Of a stretch of DNA of 57,214 nt, positions 43,689 to 54,985 are shown piece by piece. The DNA is taken from positions 1 through 57,214 of the forward strand of contig JBEBGV010000029.1 of the NCBI GenBank assembly GCA_040081265.1. Direction: 5' to 3'. The notes beneath the pieces were generated by a model. That model did not search any database. It was not told where the DNA came from and saw only the letters and a list, made by a program, of their open reading frames with translations. Each line of letters begins with the position of its first letter. The stretch's first letter is position 1. Source of the DNA: JBEBGV01 sp040081265 (GTDB lineage Bacteria; Acidobacteriota; Vicinamibacteria; Vicinamibacterales; UBA2999). The position numbers and the translations under genes were made by a program.

Positions 43689-45482
43689 CTACTTGACTGT
43701 CTCGCGCACGACTTCGTCGAGCGTCGTGACGCCACTCTTTACCTTCTGCAGCCCGCTCTGGCGGAGCGTGATCATGCCCTGCTCGATCGCCTTTCTCCGC
43801 AGCTCCATCGCCGACGCGCCCACCAGGATCAGTTCGCGCAGGTCTTCGGTGACGTCCATCACCTCATAGAGACCCACACGGCCCTTGTATCCGGTGTTGT
43901 TGCATTTCTCGCAACCCTTCCCCACCTTGGGCACCACCTGCTGGGCATCCTCCGGAGAGAACCCCGCATGGGTCAGCGCGGTCGCAGGTAACGGGTGATC
44001 GATGGCGCACCGTGAGCAGATGCGGCGGACGAGGCGCTGCGCACAGACGAGATTCAGTGAACTGGCGACGAGGAAGGGCTCGATGCCCATGTTCATCAGA
44101 CGACTGACCGTGCTCGGTGCATCGTTGGTGTGCAGCGTCGACAGCACGAGGTGGCCGGTCAGCGCCGCCTTGACGGCGATCTCGGCGGTCTCGAAGTCAC
44201 GGATTTCGCCGACCAGAATCGTATTGGGATCCTGTCGCAGAAAACTGCGCAGAGAAGCGGCGAAGGTCAGGCCGATCGACTCGCGCACCTGCACCTGGTT
44301 GACGCCGACCAGGTTGAACTCGACCGGATCCTCGGCGGTCATGATGTTGGTGTCCGGCGTGTTGATGCGCGAGATCGCCGAATACAGGGTATTGGTCTTG
44401 CCCGATCCGGTCGGCCCGGTCACAAGGATCATGCCCCAGGGCTTCTGGATGTTCGCCTCGAACTTCGCCAGCGACGATTCCTCGAACCCGAGCTTGGTCA
44501 TGTCGAGCATCAGCTTGTCCTTGTCAAGCAGACGCATGACGATCTTTTCCCCGAAGAGCGTCGGCAGGCAGGAGACGCGGAAGTCGATGTCCTTGTTCAG
44601 TCCATGATCCTGGAAGCGGATCTTGATACGGCCGTCCTGGGGCAGTCGCTTTTCAGAGATGTCCAGCTTGGACATGATCTTGATACGCGAGGTAATGGCG
44701 TCGCGCAGCTTCATCGGCGGCGCCATCACGTTGTACAGGATGCCGTCGATGCGATAGCGGACCCGCAGTTCTTTCTCGTAGGGCTCGACGTGGATGTCGC
44801 TGGCGCCCTTCTGAATCGCCGACATCAGGATGACGTTGACCAGCTTGATGACCGGCGCTTCCTCACCCTGTCGGGTCAGCGCCTCGGCGCTGATCTCCTC
44901 GACCTCGTCAAGAATCTCGACGTCGCCGGCGTCGAGGGTCGAGATCTCCTCGAGTGCCTTGCTCGCCGCCTCGAGCGCACTCGGCCCGCCACCCTGCCCG
45001 TTTGCCTGGTTGTTGCCGTTTCCGTGGCCGCCGGTCGCCTGGAACTTCGATGCCGATCCGGCTCCGTAATACTTCTGGATGGCGTCGAGGATGCCCCCCT
45101 CGGACGCCACGACCGGCTCGACGTTGTAGCCCGTCATGAACTTGATGTCGTCCATGGCGAACACGTTGGTCGGGTCGATCATCGCGATCGTGAGCTTGGC
45201 GCCCGCACGCGTGAGCGGGACGACCCCGTACTTCTGGGCCGTCTCGGCGGCGACCAGGCGGATAACCGCCGGGTCGATCTCGAAGTCACGAATATCGATT
45301 GAGGGAACGCCGTACTGACGGCTCAGGAGCGAGGTCACTTCCTCGTCCTGGACGAAACCGAGCCTGACCAGGTTGAGACCTAGCCGTCCCCCGTTCTGGC
45401 GCTGGAACGTCAGCGCCTCCTGGAGTTGCTCTGGTGTGATGCGCTTCTCTTTGAGAAGCAGTTCGCCAATTCGAACGGCCAT
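43689..45482 (-). CDS. pilB: Type IV pilus extension ATPase PilB
   Basis: A 597-residue assembly ATPase. The N-terminal MshEN/GspE_N domain (ITPEQLQEALTFQRQNGGRLG) is followed by a Gly/Asn linker (about 150-170), the N2 domain, Walker A GPTGSGKTNTL, Asp box AEDPVEFNLVGVNQVQV, Walker B NTILVGEIRDFET, His box TGHLVLSTLHTNDAP, and the zinc-site Cys pairs CSRC and CEKC. First of the pilB-pilT-pilC-pilS-pilR run. The upstream 80-base gap has no clear promoter. Confidence 0.96.
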   Translation of the reverse strand: MAVRIGELLLKEKRITPEQLQEALTFQRQNGGRLGLNLVRLGFVQDEEVTSLLSRQYGVPSIDIRDFEIDPAVIRLVAAETAQKYGVVPLTRAGAKLTIAMIDPTNVFAMDDIKFMTGYNVEPVVASEGGILDAIQKYYGAGSASKFQATGGHGNGNNQANGQGGGPSALEAASKALEEISTLDAGDVEILDEVEEISAEALTRQGEEAPVIKLVNVILMSAIQKGASDIHVEPYEKELRVRYRIDGILYNVMAPPMKLRDAITSRIKIMSKLDISEKRLPQDGRIKIRFQDHGLNKDIDFRVSCLPTLFGEKIVMRLLDKDKLMLDMTKLGFEESSLAKFEANIQKPWGMILVTGPTGSGKTNTLYSAISRINTPDTNIMTAEDPVEFNLVGVNQVQVRESIGLTFAASLRSFLRQDPNTILVGEIRDFETAEIAVKAALTGHLVLSTLHTNDAPSTVSRLMNMGIEPFLVASSLNLVCAQRLVRRICSRCAIDHPLPATALTHAGFSPEDAQQVVPKVGKGCEKCNNTGYKGRVGLYEVMDVTEDLRELILVGASAMELRRKAIEQGMITLRQSGLQKVKSGVTTLDEVVRETVK

Positions 45483-45563
45483 CTGATGCGATACCCGGCC
45501 CGACTCCGTACTTTGAAGTCCGGCTGCCGGTTCCGCCAGAATGACGGAATCAGACCGGACCGC

Positions 45564-46577
45564 TTAGAAGGACACGCGAACCCCCGTGCCCCACCCCTGC
45601 TCCGCAGGGGACCCGCCACCGACCACGTGTGCCTCGAGAATCGAGCCCCGACCAATCGCGATGCTCGCTCCCGCGGTAAGCGCCCGTTCCTCGTGACCCG
45701 CCTGGTTGAACCGCGCACCCGCCCGTAAACCGAGGCGCTTGCCTGCCAGCCACTGTTCGGCGCCGACGGCGATTACGCGCCGCCGGCCACTCCCGCTCTC
45801 GTACTCCCGCAGGTCGGCATCAACTGACACCGTGAGCGGGGGCCCTCCGGCCGCTTCGGCCGAAAACGCCACACCCACCCGCGCCTGCCGGGGCAACCGA
45901 AAAGCCCCATCACCAAAGCTTGCTGCCCGCACGTTGCGGACAACCACACCCAGCCGGACCGCGCCCGCCGTCGCCAGGGCGCCAATATCCAGGTCGAACT
46001 GACTCTCGGCGCGCCCGTCGTCCAGGTCGCCGGCCTGATCAATGGCCGTCTCGGGACTGCTGCCCGGCGCCGCGGTTCCTGTGCGGATCGCGCCCCGCAC
46101 ATATTTCAATGTCGCACCGACGTGGGTCCCATCGAACAGCGTCTGCACGATGGTGCCGCCCAGCGCCGATCCGGACCACGCAGTCAGGGCCGTCTGGCCC
46201 CCCTCGTTCTCTCGGCCTCCCGCCGGCTGACCGATAGAGGCAACCGGCGCCGTGCTGACGAGCGCAACCCGGCGAAAACTCGCCCCGACCACCGGCGTTG
46301 ACAACGCAAATCCGGACACCCGGTCGCGACCGGCGGGAAACCCGAAGTCCCGTGCCTCAGTCGCCCTCCCGATCGACAGGTCGAAGAACGGCCCGTCCGC
46401 CAGCGCGGCGGGATTCCACCACGTCGCGCTGCTGTCGCTGGCGACCGCGACAAACGCGCCACCCATTCCAAGGGCACGTTCACCGACCGACTCGACGATC
46501 TGCGCAGTGGCGGGTACAACTGACATACCCACTGCGGCGCACATCACCGCGGTCCAGATAATCGTCCGTCTGAGCAT
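45564..46577 (-). CDS. Predicted outer-membrane beta-barrel protein
   Basis: A 337-residue exported protein with a signal peptide (IIWTAVMCAAVGMSVVPATAQ) and the motif GERALGMGGAFVAVASDSSATWWNPAAL, which is typical of FadL/PorV-like barrels and related conserved outer-membrane proteins. The rest alternates short beta strands and ends in GVRVSF, a C-terminal aromatic residue as in barrel proteins. It stands upstream of pilB on the same strand, 81 bases away, so it may be co-transcribed. The cargo or function is unknown. Confidence 0.72.
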   Translation of the reverse strand: MLRRTIIWTAVMCAAVGMSVVPATAQIVESVGERALGMGGAFVAVASDSSATWWNPAALADGPFFDLSIGRATEARDFGFPAGRDRVSGFALSTPVVGASFRRVALVSTAPVASIGQPAGGRENEGGQTALTAWSGSALGGTIVQTLFDGTHVGATLKYVRGAIRTGTAAPGSSPETAIDQAGDLDDGRAESQFDLDIGALATAGAVRLGVVVRNVRAASFGDGAFRLPRQARVGVAFSAEAAGGPPLTVSVDADLREYESGSGRRRVIAVGAEQWLAGKRLGLRAGARFNQAGHEERALTAGASIAIGRGSILEAHVVGGGSPAEQGWGTGVRVSF

Positions 46578-46582
46578 CTCGC

Positions 46583-46588
46583 TATAAT
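46583..46588 (+). promoter_or_regulatory. Possible -10 box of the yip1-macA operon
   Basis: TATAAT at 46583-46588 is an exact -10 hexamer; the bases 17 upstream do not form a clear -35. Transcription from here would begin near 46595, just after the ATG at 46592, supporting the downstream GTG 46655 as the real start. Confidence 0.4.
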
Positions 46589-46654
46589 CTGGTGACTTCG
46601 GCCCAGGAAAGACCGAAGGAACGAAACCTTTCGGCCATCGTATCAGGAGTTCCA

Positions 46655-47356
46655 GTGAAGCCTCTGGCCGCCCGCGTCGCCGGCATCGTCCGCGCTCCGC
46701 GCGTCACCTTTGCCGACCTCTGCACGGTATCGCGTCCCCCCTGGGTCGATGCGCTTGCGCTCTCGACGCTGCTGATCTTCGCGTCGCTCGCCACGCTGCT
46801 GTCGACGTCGGTCGGACAGATTGCCCTTGTCGACCAATGGGAACGGACGGCCATCGCGTTCGGGCAGCCCGTCGACGATGCCCTTTATCTACGGTTCCAG
46901 GAGCTCAGCACCCATTGGCTGGCCTACAGCGCTGGCACCGCCGTCCTGACCGGGCCTCTGCTGGCGGGCGTCATCACTGGCATCGTCATCCTTGTGCTCC
47001 GATTCGCCGGGCAGCGCCCGCGCGTGGCCACAGTGCTCTCCCTGGTCGCCCACGCCAGCATCATTCTCGGGTTCCGCCAGTTGATCGCCGCTCCTGTCAA
47101 CTACGTCGGCGAGTCGTTGGCCAGCCCGACCACATTCGTGCAGCTGCTGGCCAGCGTCGATGAGACCTCCCCGTTGGCTCGGTTCCTCGGCGTGGTGGAC
47201 ATCTTCATTGTCTGGTGGGCCGTGATCCTGGCCGTCGGGGTCGCCACGGTGGCCCACCGGCGCGTCCGGCCAGTCGCCCTGGCGTTCACAGGCGTCTACC
47301 TCGCCATTGCGCTGCTGTTGGCGCTGGCGATGGCCGCCACCGGAGGTACGGCATGA
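46655..47356 (+). CDS. Yip1-domain membrane protein
   Basis: A 233-residue protein with five hydrophobic segments (for example ALALSTLLIFASLATLLS, AGTAVLTGPLLAGVITGIVILVL, VWW-containing VDIFIVWWAVILAVGVA). The pattern, with VRAPRVTFADLC at the N-terminus, fits the bacterial Yip1 family, seen next to MacA-like genes. GTG 46655 has AGGAG five bases upstream, so it is preferred to an ATG at 46592. Its stop overlaps the start of the MacA-like gene (ATGA). Function is unknown. Confidence 0.75.
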   Translation: MKPLAARVAGIVRAPRVTFADLCTVSRPPWVDALALSTLLIFASLATLLSTSVGQIALVDQWERTAIAFGQPVDDALYLRFQELSTHWLAYSAGTAVLTGPLLAGVITGIVILVLRFAGQRPRVATVLSLVAHASIILGFRQLIAAPVNYVGESLASPTTFVQLLASVDETSPLARFLGVVDIFIVWWAVILAVGVATVAHRRVRPVALAFTGVYLAIALLLALAMAATGGTA

Positions 47357-48720
47357 GTCGTCGTGTGTGGATTGGCCTGGGAGTACTCCTGGTCATGCTG
47401 ATCGGCGGCGGGATAGGCGCGCGGATGTATCTGGGCCGGCAGGCATTGCCAGAGATCACCACCGAGACCATCCGCGCGAGGAATCTCGAAGCCATCGTGT
47501 CGGCATCGGGGAAGATTCAGCCGAAACGTCAGGTGAACATTTCGGCCAACACGATGGGGCGCGTCACCAGGCTGGCCGTTCAGGAAGGCGATCGGGTCAA
47601 GGCTGGACAGTTCCTGCTCGAGATCGACCCGAAGTCGCTGTCCGGGCAACTCGAGCGCGGGGAAGCCAGCGTCGCAGCCGCGCAGTCGTCCCTTCAGCAG
47701 AGCCGCACCGCGATCGAGCAGGCGCGCGCCAGTCTCGAACTGGCGCAACAGAACCTGCGACGGCAGCAACAACTGGCACAGGACGGACTCAACACGCGTG
47801 AGGCCCTCGAGCGCGCACAGAACGACGTCACCCTCCGCGAAGCTGATCTCAAGGCGCGGCAGCAGGAGGTCCAGACACGTGAGCAGCAAATCCGACAGGA
47901 ACAGGCCGGGCTCTCGACCACGCGCTATAACCTGAGCCAGGTGATCATCAACGCGCCGATGGACGGCATCATCACCCGCCGGAACATCGAAGAGGGAGAA
48001 AACGTTGTCGTCGGGACAATGAACAATGCTGGCACCGTGCTGCTGACTGTTGCCGACATGTCGTTCATCCAGGCGGAAATCGAAGTGGACGAGACCGACA
48101 TCCCAACCGTCGCCCTGGGTCAGTCGGCCGTCGTGACCATCGACGCGGTACCGAACCGAACATTCAAGGGCCGCGTGACTGAGATCGGCAACAGCCCGAT
48201 CCAGACCGGCACCTCCGGCCAGGCAGCAACCAGTACGGCGCAGGCCACCAACTTCAAAGTCGTGGTCACCATCGACGAGCCCGTGCCGGACGTGCGTCCC
48301 GGCTTCACCTGCACCGCCGAAATCACCACCGCCTCGCGCACCGGCGTTGTCGCGGTGCCCATCCAGGCCCTGACCGTGCGCGACATGCTGTTTGACGCCT
48401 CGGGCTCGATCGTGCACGAGCCCCCGCCAGTAAGACCACGCAGCATGTTCGGCGCCGCTGCCCCGGTAACGGCCACAACCCCGCCGGAGCCTGGCCCGGG
48501 ACAGTCGCGGAAGGAAACCGAGGGGGTCTTCGTCCTGGGCGACGGACGCGCCGTATTCAGTCCCATCAAGATCGGTATCGCCGGCGAGCGCTACTTCGAG
48601 GTCCTGGAGGGTCTTTCGCCCGAGGATCAGGTCATTGTCGGCCCGTTCGCGTCGGTGCGCGGTCTCGCCGACGGCGAGGCCGTCAAGGTGCAGGAGCCGC
48701 CGCGCCGCCAGGCGCCCTGA
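47353..48720 (+). CDS. MacA-like periplasmic adaptor (membrane fusion protein)
   Basis: A 455-residue adaptor with an N-terminal membrane anchor (WIGLGVLLVMLIGGGIGA), a lipoyl/barrel-sandwich half (VSASGKIQPKRQVNIS to GQFLLEIDPK), an alpha-hairpin coiled coil of about 110 residues (rich in Gln/Glu/Arg), the second lipoyl half (IINAPMDGIITRRNIEEGE) and beta-barrel and proximal domains. It joins an inner-membrane transporter to an outer-membrane channel in MacAB-type systems. The following two genes are permeases; no ATPase gene is adjacent and no TolC-like gene is in the window. Confidence 0.9.
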   Translation: MSRRVWIGLGVLLVMLIGGGIGARMYLGRQALPEITTETIRARNLEAIVSASGKIQPKRQVNISANTMGRVTRLAVQEGDRVKAGQFLLEIDPKSLSGQLERGEASVAAAQSSLQQSRTAIEQARASLELAQQNLRRQQQLAQDGLNTREALERAQNDVTLREADLKARQQEVQTREQQIRQEQAGLSTTRYNLSQVIINAPMDGIITRRNIEEGENVVVGTMNNAGTVLLTVADMSFIQAEIEVDETDIPTVALGQSAVVTIDAVPNRTFKGRVTEIGNSPIQTGTSGQAATSTAQATNFKVVVTIDEPVPDVRPGFTCTAEITTASRTGVVAVPIQALTVRDMLFDASGSIVHEPPPVRPRSMFGAAAPVTATTPPEPGPGQSRKETEGVFVLGDGRAVFSPIKIGIAGERYFEVLEGLSPEDQVIVGPFASVRGLADGEAVKVQEPPRRQAP

Positions 48721-48737
48721 TCGCGAGAGGTAACCCT

Positions 48738-49960
<1,223 letters not shown>

Positions 49961-49964
<4 letters not shown>

Positions 49965-51241
49965 GGTTATCGCTGCTGCGTCAGATCGTCGGCCTGGCAC
50001 TCGACACGCTGCGAAGCAACAAGCTGCGATCGGGATTGACAGTGCTCGGCGTCGTGATCGGCATCACGTCAATTGTCGGCATGACGGCCCTGATTCGCGG
50101 TTTTGACGAATCGTTGCGCGACATGATCCGGCAGCTCGGACCGAACACCATCTTCATTGCCAAATTCAGCGGTGTCAGCGTCGCTGGCGGCCAGGAGTTC
50201 ATTCAACTGCTGCGGCGACCGGCGATTACCAAGGACGACGCGAACGCGATCGAGAAACTCGCTCCGTCGGTCGGCATCGTCGACACGATGATTGGCCAGT
50301 TCGAGAACGTGCAGGAACCGATCACGTATGACGGCCGACGCACCAGCCGCCAGCAGGTGATCGGCGCCACCGAGCGCTTTGCCGACGTCAATTCGATCCG
50401 GCTGCAGGCCGGGCGACTGTTCACCGAAGGCGAGGTCTCACGCCGCCGCCGTGTCGTAGTACTGGGCTACAACACCTATCAGGCGCTGTTCGAAGCCGAG
50501 GGCATCGACCCGGTCGGAAAGCGGGTCCGGATCGGACCCTACGAATTCACGGTCATCGGAGCACTCGCCCAGCGTCCCACCACGATCGGGGACCAGGACA
50601 GCTTCGTCCTGATTCCGCTGACCACCTTCGACACCGTCTATGGCGACCGTCGGCAGCAGGGACCTGGCGGGGTGACGATGGCCCAGAGCGCGATGATTGC
50701 CATCGTGCCGCAGCCCACGGCAACGCGTGACCAGGCGATGCGCGAGGCCGAGGAGATCATGCGCATCCGGCACCGTCTGACGCTCGACGAGGAAAACGAC
50801 TTCGACATCCTCACACAGGACGCGATTCTGGCCGTCTGGGATCAGGTCAGCGGAGCGACGTTCCTCGGACTCGTCGTGATCTCATCGATCGCCCTGATGG
50901 TGGGCGGTATCGGTGTCATGGCCATCATGATGATCTCGGTCACCGACCGCACCCGCGAAATCGGAGTGAGGAAGGCGCTGGGTGCACGGCGCAGCGAGAT
51001 CCTGGTTCAGTTCCTGGCGGAGGCGATCGTACTGACGTCGATCGGCGGGGTGCTGGGAATCGTGTTCGGGAGCAGCATCGGACTTCTGGTCAACCTGACG
51101 ACCGGATTCCCGATTTCGCTGCCCTGGTGGTCGTTCGCGCTTGGCCTCGGGTTCTCGGCGTTCGTCGGTATCTTCTTCGGGATGGTGCCGGCATTCCGGG
51201 CGGCACGCCTCGACCCGATCGAGGCGTTGCGGCACGAATGA
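49961..51241 (+). CDS. MacB/FtsX-type ABC permease 2, without ATPase domain
   Basis: A 426-residue relative of the preceding gene: TLRSNKLRSGLTVLGVVIGITSIVG at the first helix, a periplasmic core (about 50-300), and C-terminal helices with MVGGIGVMAIMMISVTDRTREIGVRKALGARRSEI. It ends RLDPIEALRHE like the first (RLDPIEALRRE). The two likely form a heterodimer with the MacA-like adaptor. Four-base ATGA overlap with permease 1. Confidence 0.9.
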
Positions 51242-51349
51242 AGACCGGCGCTCGTCGCATGACAGCCTGTGAATCGTGACTTCCCCCGGAACGCCAAAGA
51301 CTGTCCAGGGGAAGCCGCGCCGCGCTGCTGACGGTCGCGCCGTCCGGGA

Positions 51350-51679
51350 TCAGGCTTCTTTCTCGCCGGTCCTGATCTTGTAGCTCTCGAGCACTGGCAT
51401 GACGAAGACACGGCCGTCGCCGATCTCCCCGGTCCTCGCCGCAGCCACAATGGCCTTGATGGCATCGTCGGCCAGCGCGTCGGGCACCACCACCTCTACC
51501 TCCATCTTCGGCAGGAGGCTGACGTTGTACTCCTTGCCGCGATAGATTGCGGTGTGGCCTTTCTGCTTGCCGTGGCCACGCACCTCGGTCACCGTCATGC
51601 CGGCGATGTTCAGCTTCGCGAGTGCATCCTTGACTTCATCCACCTTGTTCGGTCGGATGATGCTCTTTAGCAGTTTCAT
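51350..51679 (-). CDS. glnB: Nitrogen regulatory P-II protein
   Basis: A 109-residue trimeric signal protein. The T-loop keeps Tyr51 (HTAIYRGKEY), the uridylylation site, and the B-loop and C-terminal motifs (KTGEIGDG-like RTGEIGDGRVFVMPV) for ATP/ADP and 2-oxoglutarate are present. GlnD, which modifies Tyr51, is encoded directly upstream with a four-base overlap, supporting control by uridylylation. No amtB or glnA is beside it. Convergent with the permease operon. Confidence 0.95.
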   Translation of the reverse strand: MKLLKSIIRPNKVDEVKDALAKLNIAGMTVTEVRGHGKQKGHTAIYRGKEYNVSLLPKMEVEVVVPDALADDAIKAIVAAARTGEIGDGRVFVMPVLESYKIRTGEKEA

Positions 51680-54210
51680 ACCGTTGTTCCCTCCAATGTA
51701 CGTTCCAGGTCGGCGGTCAGCGCGGTGTGCTCCGCCTCGGTGAGCTTGGCTCCGGACTTCGTGATGTGGAAGACATCGATCGCACGTTCACCCTCCGTCG
51801 CGATCAGCACCAGGTCCACATCACACCCGTGCTGCGAAATGATTCGACTGATTCGATACAACAACCCCAGGGCGTTGCCCGTCACGATATCCACGATCGT
51901 ATAGCGGCTGGACGCGGTGTTATCGGCGTGCACGACCGTGCCGATCCGTCCAGTCGTCTTCGCGTGGAGCATGCTCCGGGCACGACCATCGAGTCGCGTG
52001 CTGACGTCGGTGCGGCCAGAAACGATGTCCTGGAGTACCTGCAGCACACGACCGTGGCCGTCGGCGTTCATCTGCAGGAACCGTTCGTCGTCGGTGAACT
52101 CGAACACATCGAGGACGAGTCCGTTCGGGTTGGTGAAGGCATGGCCACGCAGGATATTCATGCCGAACGAGGCCAGGACGCCGCAGATATTCGAGAACAG
52201 GAAGGGCCGATCGAGGGTCGCAACCGCCAGTGTCCACACCGAGGCCTTCTGCTCCAGCGACAGGTGGACCTCGTCTGGACGGATATCACGCGACAGGCGG
52301 ACGTGGCGGTAGATGGCGTCACGTTCGAACAGCTGCAGGTAGCGCTTGGGCAGGCCTTCGAGGAAGCCGGTTATCTCCGCCGGCGACAGATCCTGAGGAC
52401 GCCCGGCGAGAAGTTCGGCGAACTCGGCATGGCTCCGCTCGATCAGGTCATCCCCGTAGCGCTGGGTCAGGTAGTTATACGTATCCACGTACAGTCGCCA
52501 CAGCAGTTCGGCCTTCCAGGGCGTCAGGGTTTCCGGACTGACCGCTTCGATGTCGACGATGGTCATCAAGCAGAGCATCTTGAGGCGCTCTTCGGTGCCC
52601 ACCAGCTCCGCGAACTGACGCACCACCTCCGGGTCTTCGGTGTCCCGCCGGAAGGCGGCCAGCGACATCCTGAGGTGCTGTCGAATCAGGAAGATCACCG
52701 AGTCGCGCTGGTCGTCGGTTGCCTGGAGACGTTCGAGCACGCCCTCCGCCATCCGCACGCTCTCCAGCGCATGATCGTCGTCGCGCCACTTCCCGACGTC
52801 GTGAAACAGGAGCGCCAGCACCAGGAGTTCCGGGGACGCAAGGTCGCCGAGGATACCCTTGAAGCGCAGCCGGTCGAACGTCTCGGTCGTGGTCAGGCGT
52901 TCGAGATTCCTGATGGTGAGCAGGGTGTGCTCGTCCACCGTGTACTTGTGGTAGAAGTCGCGGACCACTCGCCACGAGATCGCCTGAAACTCCGGGAAGA
53001 TCCTGCCCAGGAGGCCGCAGTCGTGCATCTCCGACAGACGTGCGTAGAGTCCGACGCGAGGCGTCAGAAATCGCAGGAGCGCCGCCCGATCCTCGCCGTC
53101 GGCGAAGAAGTCGTCGGCCCTGTAGCGATCGACGTGCTGCTGGATGCATGACAGCGCCTCCTCAGAAACGTCCGCTCCGTGGTCCACCGCCGCCTGGAAG
53201 GCCGCGATCCACGATGCGGGATTTCGAGCGGCCTGCGCGGCATCCATGAAACGGATGCCATCGCGCGACAGCCCGAGATTCGGCCCCACCGGCATGGGAG
53301 CCGTCTTACGTGCCCACTCGAGCGACCGACTGATGATGCGGGCGTGACGGAAGTAGTCGCTCATCAGCCGCTCGACGCGCTGACGCGCCTCGCTGCCCGG
53401 ATAACCCAGTCGCTCAGCCGTGCGTTCCTGCAGTTCGTGGCTGAGGGTGTTCTGATTCCGTTCCGTCTCGAGGTGCACGATCGACCGCACCCGGAGCAGG
53501 AAGTCCTCGGCATCGTCGAACCGCGCGCCGTCTGCTGGCCCGCGTCTCAGCAGCAACGGATCGGTCAGAAGAGCAATCGTCCTGGTGGCAGCCAGATCGC
53601 GCAGCGCGCCAGGTGCTTCCTTCACGTCCGGCTCGAGCTGATAGAGCGTTGCGTTGAAGCCAGCGTGACGTTCCTCGATCAACCGCAACAGCGAGCGGAG
53701 GATATGCGCGTGGGTCGACGCCACGTGGAACAGCCCGCTGAACTGATCGAACACCTGTCGGGAGCCAGCGACGTGACGCGCATCGAGCAGCGCGAGCAGA
53801 AACTCGGGGTTGTCCTCCTCCAGAACCCGAAAGTCATCGATCTCTCGAACCTGATGTCCCACCGCGACGCCGAGATCCCAGAGCGGGGTGAGAAAAGCAT
53901 TCACGAACCGATGCTCGGCAGGCCCGATGGAGCCACCGAAGAGCACGAGGACGTCAATGTCGGAATGCAGGCACAGGTGCCGGCGGCCATATCCGCCCAG
54001 CGCGACAACCGTGACCGCAACACCGCTGGCTCCGGCCGCGGCAAAGATCTGCCGCAGCAGGGCGTCGACGCGATCCGAATAGCGCTCGAGCGCAGATCGA
54101 CCGCCGGCGCCGCGCCGGATGTCCTTGCGCAGCTCATCTCGCGCTGCACTGAACACCTGCGGGACCGAATTCGTGCCCCCACGTTCGGTTACGGGTGAAT
54201 CCACGGGCAT
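51676..54210 (-). CDS. glnD: Bifunctional uridylyltransferase/uridylyl-removing enzyme
   Basis: An 844-residue enzyme that adds UMP to P-II when glutamine is low and removes it when glutamine is high. Nucleotidyltransferase site GGYGRRHLCLHSDIDVLVLF (Gly72-Arg76, Asp84 and Asp86), a helical domain, the HD hydrolase motif LALLFHDVGKWRDDDH, and two C-terminal ACT domains (WTLAVATLDRPFLFSNICGVL and SRYTIVDIVTGNALGLLYRIS) are in order. ATG 54210 gives a length like E. coli GlnD's N-terminus; an in-frame GTG at 54378 would add 56 residues that look non-coding. Overlaps glnB by four bases. Confidence 0.92.
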   Translation of the reverse strand: MPVDSPVTERGGTNSVPQVFSAARDELRKDIRRGAGGRSALERYSDRVDALLRQIFAAAGASGVAVTVVALGGYGRRHLCLHSDIDVLVLFGGSIGPAEHRFVNAFLTPLWDLGVAVGHQVREIDDFRVLEEDNPEFLLALLDARHVAGSRQVFDQFSGLFHVASTHAHILRSLLRLIEERHAGFNATLYQLEPDVKEAPGALRDLAATRTIALLTDPLLLRRGPADGARFDDAEDFLLRVRSIVHLETERNQNTLSHELQERTAERLGYPGSEARQRVERLMSDYFRHARIISRSLEWARKTAPMPVGPNLGLSRDGIRFMDAAQAARNPASWIAAFQAAVDHGADVSEEALSCIQQHVDRYRADDFFADGEDRAALLRFLTPRVGLYARLSEMHDCGLLGRIFPEFQAISWRVVRDFYHKYTVDEHTLLTIRNLERLTTTETFDRLRFKGILGDLASPELLVLALLFHDVGKWRDDDHALESVRMAEGVLERLQATDDQRDSVIFLIRQHLRMSLAAFRRDTEDPEVVRQFAELVGTEERLKMLCLMTIVDIEAVSPETLTPWKAELLWRLYVDTYNYLTQRYGDDLIERSHAEFAELLAGRPQDLSPAEITGFLEGLPKRYLQLFERDAIYRHVRLSRDIRPDEVHLSLEQKASVWTLAVATLDRPFLFSNICGVLASFGMNILRGHAFTNPNGLVLDVFEFTDDERFLQMNADGHGRVLQVLQDIVSGRTDVSTRLDGRARSMLHAKTTGRIGTVVHADNTASSRYTIVDIVTGNALGLLYRISRIISQHGCDVDLVLIATEGERAIDVFHITKSGAKLTEAEHTALTADLERTLEGTTV

Positions 54211-54985
54211 CTCCGGCCTCGGCGCAACGCCCGCCTGTCCGGTGCGAACGCGGAGGGCCTGGTGAGAGAGCCCCCCGTGTCGCGCCGCCGCCCCGACAGG
54301 GAGCGGTTCTGCCGACGACCAGGCACGATCATCATCGGCATTCTTCCGTGGCGCAACCGGCAATTCAGGCCGGGCCACTCAAACACTCTCGATGCTCACT
54401 GTTCCCCGCTGAATCATGTGCCAGCCAGTCAGGAAACAAAGGACACATCGGCTGCTCTCCTGAACGATCACCTTCCCAACAACGCCCGAGAACCGCGGAC
54501 TCGCCTCATCACACCGCAGGGACTCACGCACCCGAAGGTCGAGCGCAGGGATCGTGAGAGCAAGAGGAACGCCAGCTTCCCGTCTCGTGGTCGTTCGGCC
54601 TCAATCGGAGATTTCAGGCGCAAATCCGCAGAAGGGCCAGCGTGATTCGAGGGTGACCGGCGCCCCTGTCATGCTACGTTATTGTAGATACGCGTCAGGC
54701 AATATACACATTGGTAGAATCAATTCACCGGTTACACATATCAGTCGCACCAATGAATAGAACGGCAGCAGCGAATCCCCGGTCAAACGCCAAGTGCTAG
54801 AACATAAAAGTGTCTTCAAGAACCATAGTGGACATATTTGTAGATTTCCACCATGTGCTGTCGATCCGGGGCAGTGCTCACCCCGCGGACCACGCTTGCC
54901 TTGCGAGCGCGGGGGCCCGTGACTATGATCCGGCCACGTCGGCGTCGGGCCGGTCCCCGCGCCAGGGCGAGGAGGGATACCCCAT
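54211..54985. other. Long spacer, AT-rich in its right half
   Basis: No protein-like frame is seen in these 775 bases, except the possible N-terminal extension of glnD to 54378. From about 54660 to 54860 the sequence is much richer in A and T than its surroundings (for example TATACACATTGGTAGAATCA). TAGAAT within TTGGTAGAATC could be a -10 box for the EF-G gene, without a good -35. No hairpin with a T run or known riboswitch was recognised. Confidence 0.5.

Noticed and set aside
51242..51349. Hairpin CTTCCCC...GGGGAAG as terminator between permease 2 and glnB
   Set aside because: The loop is over 20 bases and no T run follows in either direction.
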